Source: an uncultured Lysobacteraceae bacterium (lineage in GTDB: Bacteria > Pseudomonadota > Gammaproteobacteria > Xanthomonadales > Xanthomonadaceae). From it: a stretch of 23,669 bases of DNA. The notes under the pieces are model-generated. The model saw only the letters and a list, made by a program, of their open reading frames with translations, ran no database searches and was not told the origin of the DNA. Shown piece by piece: positions 14,287 through 23,669 of this stretch (positions are counted from its first letter, which is position 1; each line of letters opens with the position of its first letter). The translations under genes and the position numbers were made by a program. The stretch is taken from the NCBI GenBank assembly GCA_937897645.1, contig CALCNV010000150.1:1-23669 (forward strand). The letters are read 5' to 3'.

Positions 14287-16944
14287 ATGGACGACAAAGT
14301 ATCTACGTTGCGATGCAGCATTCATGTTCTGGCGCTGGCGCTAGCGGCGGCAATGGCAGTGGGCGCGAGCGCAAGCACCGCCACCGCACAGCCAACCGAT
14401 AAAGAAACCCCGCCGGCTGCACTTAAACTGCATGTGCCCTCGCCCGACTGGCGCGACCAGGTCATCTACTTCCTCATGACCGACCGCTTTGCGGACGGCA
14501 ACCCCGGCAACAACGACCAGGGTGCGAATGAATTCGACCCGAAGAGTAATGCGAAATACAGCGGCGGCGACCTGGCAGGCATCCAGCAGCATCTGGATTA
14601 CATACAGGGGCTGGGCGCGACAGCGGTCTGGATAACCCCACCGGTTGCCAACCAATGGTGGAACATGCGCATCCACTACGGCGGCTACCACGGTTACTGG
14701 GCCGAAGACCTGATGCGCGTGGACGCGCATCTTGGAACGCTGCAGGAATACAAGGAACTCTCGCACGCCCTGCACAACCAGGGCATGTATCTGGTGCAGG
14801 ACGTGGTAGTGAACCACATGGGCGACTACTTTTCCTACGGCGACACGTGGGACAAGCAGGACCCCACGATTGGCTTCCGGCGTATCGCCGACTCCAACGG
14901 CATGAAGGCACCCACGCAGGTGCCGTTCGACCAGAATGACGTGCGCGACCCCGCGCATCGCAAGGCCGCCATCTATCACTGGACGCCGGCGATCACGAAT
15001 TACAGCGATGCCGTGCAACTGCAGGATTTCCAGCTGGCCGACCTGGACGACCTGGACACGGAAAACCCGGTGGTACGCGATGCCTTGCGCGAGTCCTACG
15101 GGTTCTGGATACGCGAAGTCGGCGTGGATGCGTTCCGCGTCGATACCGCGTTCTACGTACTGCCGGAGTACTTCGCCGACTTCATGCATTCCGGGGATGC
15201 AGCGCATCCAGGCATGGCCACGGTCGCCGCGCAGACGGGGCGAAACAACTTCCATGTATTCGGCGAAGGCTTTGGCATCGACAAGCCCTTCGAAGACATC
15301 CAGGCCAGGCGCATCGACGGTTACATGCGCGGCAAGGATGGAGCCGCATTGCTGCCGGGCATGATCAATTTCCCGCTGTATGGAACCCTGGGTGACGTAT
15401 TCGCACGTGGCCGGCCACCCGCGGAACTGGCGCACCGCATCGGCAACATGATGAAGGTGCACGCAGATCCACATCTCATGCCAACCTTCGTCGACAACCA
15501 CGACGTGGATCGTTTCCTGTCCGGCGGCAATGAAGCCGGCCTGATGCAGAGCCTGCTGCTGATGATGACACTGCCGGGCATCCCGACGATCTACTACGGC
15601 ACCGAGCAGGGTTTCAGCAAACCGCGGGCCGCGATGTTCGCGCAAGGCGCAGGCTCCGGTGGTCGCGATCATTTCGATACGAACGCCCCGCTCTACCGCT
15701 TCATCCAGCGCGCCACGGCGCTGCGACGCGAGCATCCGCTGTTTTCACGTGGCGTGCCGACCGTGCTCCAGGGCAATGCCGCAGGACCGGGGGTGCTGGC
15801 CTACCGGATGGACCATGACGGTGAATCGGCCGTGGTGGTCTTCAACACTTCGGACCGCGACACCTTGATGGACAACCTGGACACAGGTGCAGCGCCGGGA
15901 GCGGTGCTGCAGGGCCTGTTCGGCATCGACAAGACGCCCGCCGACGTGATCGTCGGCGACAACGCACGGATACACCTGCAACTGCCTGCCCGCAGCGGAC
16001 AGGTGTGGAAGATCCGCCCAAGCCAGGTGACGGCGACGGCAGCACCTGCCGCATTGACCCTGGACGCCCTGCCTGCAAGAAGCATGAAGGAAGGCTTCCT
16101 GGTGCAGGGGCATGCGCCTGGCAGTAACAGCGTGCAAGTCGTGGTCGATGGCGACCTGGCTGCGGCACGTACGGCGATACCGGATGCGGATGGCCACTGG
16201 CAGTCACGCGTGGAGATCACCAGCATGATCGACCCGGACGTGGGCCACGACCTCGTGGCCTGGGATGCGGCGCGCGGAATCGCGTCCGAACGCCAGAGCT
16301 TCAAGGCCTCGCCGCAGTGGAAGACGCTGGCGGAAGTGGATGATCCAGCGGCGGACGATGCCGGCCCCGAAGGTCGCTACCGTTACCCGTCCGATCCAGC
16401 CTACCGCGTGCAACGCCCGCTGGATATCGAACACGTGCGCGTGCAGGGTGCCGAGGGCGCCATCAAGATCGCGTTGCGCATGCACGACGTGGTCAATGCA
16501 TGGAACCCCGCCAACGGCTTCGACCATGTCGCCTTCGTCGTGTTCCTGCAGGTTCCGGGCAAGGACGGCGGAACCACCAGCATGCCCTTGCAGAACGCGG
16601 AGCTTCCAGAAGGGATGCGCTGGAATTACCGGCTGCGCACGCATGGCTGGACCAACGCGCTGTTTTCCTCGGACGGCGCCTCGGCAACCCAGGAAGGCAC
16701 GCCGGTCACGCCTGCCGCGCACATCCAGGCTGATCCCGAAGCGAAGACGGTGACACTGACCTTGCCGGCCTCCGCCTTGGGTGGAATCACGTCGTTGTCC
16801 GGGGTGAAGCTGTACGTGGCGACCTGGGATTACGACGGCGGCTTTCGCAAGCTCGCGCCTGATCTGTCAACGAACAGCTTCAGTGGCGGCGACGGCAAGG
16901 TGGATCCGCTGGTGATGGACGACGTGTTGATCACGTTGCCTTGA
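14287..16944 (+). CDS. Secreted GH13 alpha-amylase-type glycosidase with C-terminal accessory domains
   Basis: Exported enzyme of 885 residues. The signal peptide has MDDKVSTLRCSIHVLALALA as start and likely cleaves after ASTATA. The GH13 barrel covers about 55-500 with all four regions: DVVVNH, FRVDTA with nucleophile Asp286, VFGEGF with acid/base Glu327, and DNHD with Asp406. A C-terminal barrel-cap domain ends near 575. Two more domains follow: an Ig-like one (GFLVQGHAPGSNSVQVVVDG) and one resembling the DOMON/glucodextranase-C type (AEGAIKIALRMHDVVNAWNP, then VAFVVFLQVPG), probably carbohydrate-binding. The start is fixed by GGAGGT four bases upstream; ATG at 14254 is less likely. Exact specificity (amylase, cyclomaltodextrinase or maltogenic) cannot be read from the sequence. 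Divergent from the receptor with a shared operator. Confidence 0.9.
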   Translation: MDDKVSTLRCSIHVLALALAAAMAVGASASTATAQPTDKETPPAALKLHVPSPDWRDQVIYFLMTDRFADGNPGNNDQGANEFDPKSNAKYSGGDLAGIQQHLDYIQGLGATAVWITPPVANQWWNMRIHYGGYHGYWAEDLMRVDAHLGTLQEYKELSHALHNQGMYLVQDVVVNHMGDYFSYGDTWDKQDPTIGFRRIADSNGMKAPTQVPFDQNDVRDPAHRKAAIYHWTPAITNYSDAVQLQDFQLADLDDLDTENPVVRDALRESYGFWIREVGVDAFRVDTAFYVLPEYFADFMHSGDAAHPGMATVAAQTGRNNFHVFGEGFGIDKPFEDIQARRIDGYMRGKDGAALLPGMINFPLYGTLGDVFARGRPPAELAHRIGNMMKVHADPHLMPTFVDNHDVDRFLSGGNEAGLMQSLLLMMTLPGIPTIYYGTEQGFSKPRAAMFAQGAGSGGRDHFDTNAPLYRFIQRATALRREHPLFSRGVPTVLQGNAAGPGVLAYRMDHDGESAVVVFNTSDRDTLMDNLDTGAAPGAVLQGLFGIDKTPADVIVGDNARIHLQLPARSGQVWKIRPSQVTATAAPAALTLDALPARSMKEGFLVQGHAPGSNSVQVVVDGDLAAARTAIPDADGHWQSRVEITSMIDPDVGHDLVAWDAARGIASERQSFKASPQWKTLAEVDDPAADDAGPEGRYRYPSDPAYRVQRPLDIEHVRVQGAEGAIKIALRMHDVVNAWNPANGFDHVAFVVFLQVPGKDGGTTSMPLQNAELPEGMRWNYRLRTHGWTNALFSSDGASATQEGTPVTPAAHIQADPEAKTVTLTLPASALGGITSLSGVKLYVATWDYDGGFRKLAPDLSTNSFSGGDGKVDPLVMDDVLITLP

Positions 16945-16985
16945 ATGCTGGATGGTTTGCACTGTGCGCGCAGATGAAGCAACAA

Positions 16986-17013
16986 GAGCTCGCGGGCACG
17001 GCCCGCTCCTACG
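16986..17013. repeat. REP-like extragenic palindrome
   Basis: GCGGGC-ACG-GCCCGC with flanking GAGCTC and CTCCTAC, in the 94-base gap between two converging genes. On the minus strand it begins GTAGGAGCGGGC, the form of the dispersed repeat common in Pseudomonas and Xanthomonadaceae. It has no T run, so it is not a classical terminator although it could fold between the two transcripts. Confidence 0.6.
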
Positions 17014-17038
17014 GTTCGACTCGCAATCACGCCCACCC

Positions 17039-19790
<2,752 letters not shown>

Positions 19791-19798
<8 letters not shown>

Positions 19799-19810
19799 AC
19801 GTATGCAGGA
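19791..19810. promoter_or_regulatory. Perfect operator palindrome at the pullulanase start
   Basis: TCCTGCATACGTATGCAGGA is a perfect 20-bp palindrome with the same core as the sites at 14175 and 23184. It covers the putative ATG of the pullulanase gene and stands 119 bases before the halogenase start. A bound repressor would cover the 5' end of one gene and sit upstream of the other. As the only perfectly symmetric copy it is probably the strongest site. Confidence 0.8.
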
Positions 19811-19822
19811 GGTGCGCTGCGT

Positions 19823-19848
19823 TTTTGCAGGCGCGGAATGCTGCAAAA
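19823..19848. promoter_or_regulatory. Inverted repeat in the halogenase leader
   Basis: TTTTGCAG and CTGCAAAA are 8-bp arms ten bases apart, located 13 bases after the operator and 80 bases before the halogenase start. It may be a second regulator site or an RNA hairpin. A possible -10 box TAGGAT lies at 19867-19872. Nothing else supports a function. Confidence 0.35.
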
Positions 19849-19928
19849 GCACATGCATTTTTGCGCTAGGATGCCGCGCAGCCCGTCGCACGCACGGCAC
19901 TCCATCCACGGCACGCAGAGCATTGATC

Positions 19929-21437
19929 ATGTCGGAACATCGCATCACGGAAATCGTCATCGTCGGTGGTGGAACCGCAGGCTGGATGACCGCCGCGGCT
20001 TTGTCAAAAGTGCTGACCACCGGCTACACCATCCGCCTGGTGGAGTCCGAGGAGATCGGGATCGTGGGCGTGGGCGAAGCCACCATCCCCATGATCAAGC
20101 TGTACAACCAGGCGCTGGACCTGGACGAAAACGACTTCATGCGCAAGACCAAGGGCTCGTTCAAGCTTGGCATCGAATTCGTCAACTGGGGACGCAAGGG
20201 CGACTCCTACATCCATGGCTTCGGCAAGATCGGCCAGGACCTGGGGCTCATTTCCTTCTACCAGTATTGGTTGAAGATGCACCACGCCGGCAAGGCCGCC
20301 AACCTGGAGGAATACTCCATCAACACCGAAGCGGCGCGCCACAACAAGTTCATGCGCGCCGTGACCGACCGGCCGAATTCCCCGCTGGCCGACATCGCCT
20401 ATGCCTACCATTTCGATGCCAGCCTGTACGCGCGCTACCTGCGCGAATACTCGGAAGCGCGCGGCGTCCTCCGCATCGAAGGCAAGATCAGCCATGCGCA
20501 ACAGCGTGGAAGCGATGGCCACATCGAAGCCGTGGTGCTGGAGAACGGTGAACGCGTCAGCGGACAACTGTTCATCGACTGCTCGGGTTTCCGCGGGCTG
20601 CTGATCGAACAGACCCTCAAGACCGGCTACGAAGACTGGACCGATTGGCTGCCGTGCGACCGCGCATTGGCGGTGCCGTGCGCGTCCGCAGGCCCGACCA
20701 CGCCCTACACCCGCTCCACGGCGCGCGAAGCGGGTTGGCAGTGGCGTATCCCGCTGCAGCACCGCATCGGCAATGGCTACGTCTACAGCAGCAAGTACAT
20801 CAGCGACGACGAGGCTGCCGCCACCCTGATGGCCAACCTGGATGGCGAAGCGCTGGCGGAACCGCGCCCGCTGCGCTTCGTCACCGGCAAGCGCAACAAG
20901 TTCTGGAACAAGAACGTGATCGCCATCGGCCTGGCCAGTGGTTTCATGGAGCCGCTGGAATCCACCAGCATCCACCTGATCCAGTCCAGCATCGCGCGGC
21001 TCACCGCGTTCTTCCCGCATGCCGGCTTCGAACTGTCCGACATCGACGAATTCAATGCACACTCGCACTTCGAGTTCGACCGCATCCGCGACTTCCTCAT
21101 CGCGCATTACCACGCGACCGAGCGCGACGACACGCCGTTCTGGAACTACTGCCGGACCATGGAGGTACCGGAATCCCTGAAACGGCGCATGGACCTGTTC
21201 AGCAGCAACGGCCGCATTTTCCGTGAAGCCAACGAGATGTTCGCCGAAGTCAGCTGGCTGCAGGTACTGCACGGCCAGCGCGTGCAGGTGAAGGGTTACC
21301 ACCCGCTGGTCGATCTTTATCCGGAAGAAAAAATCATCGATTTCCTGGCCAGCATCCGCGGCGTGATCGGCAACTGCGTGCAGGCGATGCCCAGCCATGA
21401 TGATTTCATCGCACGCAACTGTGCCACCACGGACTGA
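19929..21437 (+). CDS. Tryptophan-halogenase-like FAD-dependent protein
   Basis: A 502-residue member of the PrnA-like flavin-dependent halogenase family. It has the FAD motif GGGTAGWM (13-20), EIGIVGVGEATIP (42-54), a Lys at 79 in the SFKLGIEFVNW stretch that corresponds to the catalytic Lys79 of PrnA, the halogenase motif WQWRIP (270-275) and the PLESTSIHLI segment. All expected active-site elements are present, so chemistry could be intact; flavin would have to come from a separate reductase not seen here. In Xanthomonadaceae and Caulobacter such genes sit with TonB-dependent receptors and sugar genes, with natural substrate unknown. The ATG at 19929 places the FAD motif at the usual distance. 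It shares the operator region with the divergent pullulanase. Confidence 0.88.
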   Translation: MSEHRITEIVIVGGGTAGWMTAAALSKVLTTGYTIRLVESEEIGIVGVGEATIPMIKLYNQALDLDENDFMRKTKGSFKLGIEFVNWGRKGDSYIHGFGKIGQDLGLISFYQYWLKMHHAGKAANLEEYSINTEAARHNKFMRAVTDRPNSPLADIAYAYHFDASLYARYLREYSEARGVLRIEGKISHAQQRGSDGHIEAVVLENGERVSGQLFIDCSGFRGLLIEQTLKTGYEDWTDWLPCDRALAVPCASAGPTTPYTRSTAREAGWQWRIPLQHRIGNGYVYSSKYISDDEAAATLMANLDGEALAEPRPLRFVTGKRNKFWNKNVIAIGLASGFMEPLESTSIHLIQSSIARLTAFFPHAGFELSDIDEFNAHSHFEFDRIRDFLIAHYHATERDDTPFWNYCRTMEVPESLKRRMDLFSSNGRIFREANEMFAEVSWLQVLHGQRVQVKGYHPLVDLYPEEKIIDFLASIRGVIGNCVQAMPSHDDFIARNCATTD

Positions 21438-21464
21438 GGGCTGGACCCGCGAAGAACTGGCTGG

Positions 21465-23081
21465 TCAGCCGATGTCCGCGTAATACACCGCATGTGCCGG
21501 CAACAGCAGCGCGTTGCCCTCCAGCACGCCGGCCAGCAGGCCATGCCCTTCTATCGGCTGTGCATTGACGCCGGCCGGCAGGGTCCAACGCACGGCACGT
21601 GCCGACAGGTTGAACACCACCAGCACGCGCTGCGCGGCGATGCTGCGGGTGAAGGCCAGCACTGGCTCAGGCGTCTCCAGGAACGCGATGTCGCCGAACT
21701 GCAGGGCGGGCAGGCGCTTGCGCCAGCGCAGGAAGTTGCGCGTGGCATTGAGCGTGGAGCCGGGATGTGCGTCCTGCGCAGCGACAGAATGCGCGCGGTG
21801 TGAATCGGCGATCGGCAGCCACGGCTGGCCGGTGGTGAAACCCGCCAGTGCCGTGTCGTCCCATGGCATGGGCGTGCGGCAGCCGTCGCGACCCTTGAAG
21901 TTGGGCCAGAAGGTCTTGCCGTACGGATCCTGCAGGGCTTCGTATGGGACGTCGGCCTCGGCCAGGCCGAGTTCCTCGCCCTGGTACAGGCACACCGAGC
22001 CACGCAGCGAGCACACCAGCGCGACCAGCTGTTTTGCAAAGTCATCACCCGGCGCTGCGCCACCCCAACGGGTGACGGCGCGCTGCACGTCGTGGTTGGA
22101 AATCGCCCAGCAGGGCCAGCCGTCGATCATCTTCGATTCAAGGTTCTCGACCGTGCCGCGGATGTACGCCGCGGTGAAATCATCGGTCAGCAATTCGAAG
22201 CTGTAACCCATGTGCAGGCGCGCGTCGTTGACGTATTCCGCCATCGTGGCCAGGGAATCCTCGGACGAGATTTCGCCCAGGGTGGTTGCACCGGGGTACT
22301 TGTCCATCAACGCACGCAGGTCCTGCAGGAACACCAGGTTCTCCGGCTGCGTGTTGTTGTAGTGGTGGTACTGGAACGCATAGGGATTGTCGGGACTGAA
22401 ACCACGACCCACGCGCTTGTCCTCGGGCTTGGGCGGGTTGTCGCGCAATTGCTGGTCATGGAAGCAGAAGTTGATCGCATCCAGGCGCAGTCCGTCCACG
22501 CCCTTGTCCAGCCAGAATTTCACGTTGTCCAGCGTGGCCGCCTGGACTTCGGGATTGTGGAAATTCAGGTCGGGCTGGGTCGACAGGAAATTATGCAGGT
22601 AGTACTGCCCGCGCCGTGGCTCCCAGCGCCAGGCCACGCCGCCGAACAGCGACATCCAGTTGTTGGGTGGCGTGCCGTCCGGCTTGGCATCGGCCCACAC
22701 GTACCAGTCGGCCTTGGGATTGTCGCGGCTCTCGCGGCTTTCCTTGAACCATTCGTGGTCCACCGAGCAATGGCTCAGCACCTGGTCGATCATCACCTTG
22801 ATGCCCAGCCCGTGCGCCTTGGCCAGCAGGCGGTCGAAATCGTCCAGCGTCCCGAACAGCGGATCCACGTCGCGATAGTCGGCGATGTCATAGCCGAAGT
22901 CGGCCATCGGCGACTTGAAGAACGGCGATATCCAGATGGCGTCCACGCCCAGGCTGGCGATGTAGTCCAGCTTGTCGACGATGCCCGGCAGGTCGCCCGC
23001 GCCATTGCCGTCGGTATCCATGAAGCTGCGTGGGTAGATCTGGTAGATCACCGCGCCGCGCCACCAACGATTCATGGTCAT
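21465..23081 (-). CDS. Cytoplasmic GH13 alpha-glucosidase
   Basis: A 538-residue enzyme with no signal peptide, so it works on imported maltose or short maltodextrins in the cytoplasm. The start WWRGAVIYQIYPRSF is typical of the oligo-1,6-glucosidase/alpha-glucosidase branch (GH13_23-like). The four GH13 regions are visible: DQVLSH, GLRLDAINF with Asp201, TLGEIS with Glu270 and SNHDVQ with Asp331. The C-terminal domain ends the protein with no extra module. ATG at 23081 or 23075 both suit the AGGACAGGA region upstream; an ATG at 23093 has none. The gene converges with the halogenase (27-base gap) and is divergent from the MFS gene. Hydrolysis versus glucosyl transfer cannot be told apart. Confidence 0.9.
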   Translation of the reverse strand: MTMNRWWRGAVIYQIYPRSFMDTDGNGAGDLPGIVDKLDYIASLGVDAIWISPFFKSPMADFGYDIADYRDVDPLFGTLDDFDRLLAKAHGLGIKVMIDQVLSHCSVDHEWFKESRESRDNPKADWYVWADAKPDGTPPNNWMSLFGGVAWRWEPRRGQYYLHNFLSTQPDLNFHNPEVQAATLDNVKFWLDKGVDGLRLDAINFCFHDQQLRDNPPKPEDKRVGRGFSPDNPYAFQYHHYNNTQPENLVFLQDLRALMDKYPGATTLGEISSEDSLATMAEYVNDARLHMGYSFELLTDDFTAAYIRGTVENLESKMIDGWPCWAISNHDVQRAVTRWGGAAPGDDFAKQLVALVCSLRGSVCLYQGEELGLAEADVPYEALQDPYGKTFWPNFKGRDGCRTPMPWDDTALAGFTTGQPWLPIADSHRAHSVAAQDAHPGSTLNATRNFLRWRKRLPALQFGDIAFLETPEPVLAFTRSIAAQRVLVVFNLSARAVRWTLPAGVNAQPIEGHGLLAGVLEGNALLLPAHAVYYADIG

Positions 23082-23183
23082 TCCTGTCCTCATTACGGGT
23101 ATCGCGCACTCCCCGGCACGCAGCGGGCGCCACTATTCCATGCCGCGCGCCTTGCCGTGTCCGTGCCACGCGCACGCGGGCGA

Positions 23184-23197
23184 TGAATACGTATGCA
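23184..23197. promoter_or_regulatory. LacI-type operator between alpha-glucosidase and MFS gene
   Basis: TGAATACGTATGCA is the mirror arrangement of the site at 14175. It lies 103 bases before the glucosidase start and 191 before the MFS start, inside a 306-base gap (23082-23387). Apart from this site and an inverted repeat at 23331, the gap holds no gene that I can support. Confidence 0.75.
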
Positions 23198-23330
23198 GCG
23201 TGCCGGGCATGCATCGGTCATTTGCAGAGGCAGCAAGCGCGTGCAGTTTACCCATCCCTCGTATTTGAGCGGTAAAAAAAGCGGTTTGCGCATCCGCGCA
23301 TGCCACGCCATGCCCTGCAAATAACGATAA

Positions 23331-23352
23331 GCAAACACACGACGTTGTTTGC
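23331..23352. promoter_or_regulatory. Inverted repeat upstream of the MFS gene
   Basis: GCAAACA and TGTTTGC are 7-bp arms eight bases apart, ending 36 bases before the proposed MFS start. The position close to the promoter suggests a regulator site different in sequence from the shared maltose operator. No family of regulator is assigned. Confidence 0.4.
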
Positions 23353-23387
23353 ACTGCAACATGGCTTCCCAGCGCATTACCTGCACC

Positions 23388-23669
23388 ATGTCCCGCGCCA
23401 GCACTACCCACGCATCCAACCCGGAACCCGAGGACACCTCCCGAATGAATCGCAAACCGCAACTGTCGTTCTGGCAGATATGGAACATGTGTTTCGGCTT
23501 CCTCGGCATCCAGTTCGCGTTCGCGCTGCAGAACGGCAGCATGAGCCGAATCTTCCAGACCCTCGGTGCGGACATGGACCAGTTGCCGATCCTGTGGATC
23601 GCAGCGCCACTGACCGGCCTGATCGTGCAACCCATCATCGGCTACTACTCCGATCGAACCTGGACCCGA
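23388..23669 (+). CDS. MFS sugar transporter, 5' part
   Basis: The first 94 codons of a membrane transporter cut by the window end. After a polar N-terminal tail the sequence reads LSFWQIWNMCFGFLGIQFAF as first membrane helix, then LWIAAPLTGLIVQPIIGYYS as second, followed by the DRTW loop, which matches the MFS A-motif region of sucrose/maltose-type permeases (GPH/SLC45-like). It would carry maltose or maltodextrins across the inner membrane for the divergent alpha-glucosidase. ATG at 23388 was chosen; ATGs at 23361 and 23445 are in frame, the last with a GAGGA further upstream. No stop occurs in the window. Confidence 0.85.
   Translation, partial: MSRASTTHASNPEPEDTSRMNRKPQLSFWQIWNMCFGFLGIQFAFALQNGSMSRIFQTLGADMDQLPILWIAAPLTGLIVQPIIGYYSDRTWTR

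Noticed and set aside
20004..21398. Long minus-strand open frame opposite the halogenase
   Set aside because: The plus strand encodes clear flavin and halogenase motifs; the reverse frame has no recognisable domain and reflects high GC.
22092..23186. 364-codon plus-strand open frame opposite the alpha-glucosidase
   Set aside because: Antisense shadow; GH13 motifs are on the minus strand.

Overview
The window reads as a chromosome segment of a gamma-proteobacterium of the Xanthomonadaceae type (Stenotrophomonas / Pseudoxanthomonas / Xanthomonas-like). The basis is a high-GC sequence and a maltose/starch locus built from a Caulobacter/Xanthomonas-type TonB-dependent receptor, several GH13 enzymes, a tryptophan-halogenase-like flavoprotein and an MFS sugar transporter. 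No database search was possible, so the genus is inferred.

Left part (1-1600): a leftward tyrosine recombinase gene (88-1299) with a phased repeat in front of it, followed by a complete tRNA-Ala(CGC). The integrase probably marks the edge of a second element that continues off the left side of the window.

Middle part (about 1571-10478): an integrated element of about 8.9 kb in the 3' end of the tRNA. It starts with a P4-type integrase. It carries an XRE regulator, an AlpA-type activator/excisionase, two genes resembling internal virion (DNA ejection) proteins of podoviruses, a replication block (CHC2 zinc-ribbon primase piece, TOPRIM/DUF3987 primase-helicase, zinc-finger protein, SSB-like protein), two out-of-frame overlapping conserved genes, a reverse-strand lipoprotein, a C4-antisense-RNA-like leader and a small end gene. 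From 3690 to 9207 every gene overlaps the next, so they form one coupled operon. Paired GGGGGCAAC repeats with identical 12-bp phasing lie near both ends and look like integrase arm-type sites. I read the whole as a P4-like phage satellite that carries podovirus-like virion genes; this is the most novel part of the window.

Right part (10488-23669): a tRNA-type terminator that probably followed tRNA-Ala before integration, then a maltose/maltodextrin cluster: DUF6445-like Fe/2OG-fold protein, TonB-dependent receptor, secreted alpha-amylase with C-terminal accessory domains, exported pullulanase, halogenase-like flavoprotein, cytoplasmic alpha-glucosidase and the start of an MFS transporter. 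Three near-identical palindromes (consensus TGMATACGTATKCA), one in each of the three divergent intergenic regions, define a probable LacI-type maltose regulon. The implied route is: polysaccharide cut outside the cell or in the periplasm, oligosaccharides imported by the receptor, debranched and shortened, carried inward by the MFS permease and hydrolysed by the cytoplasmic glucosidase.
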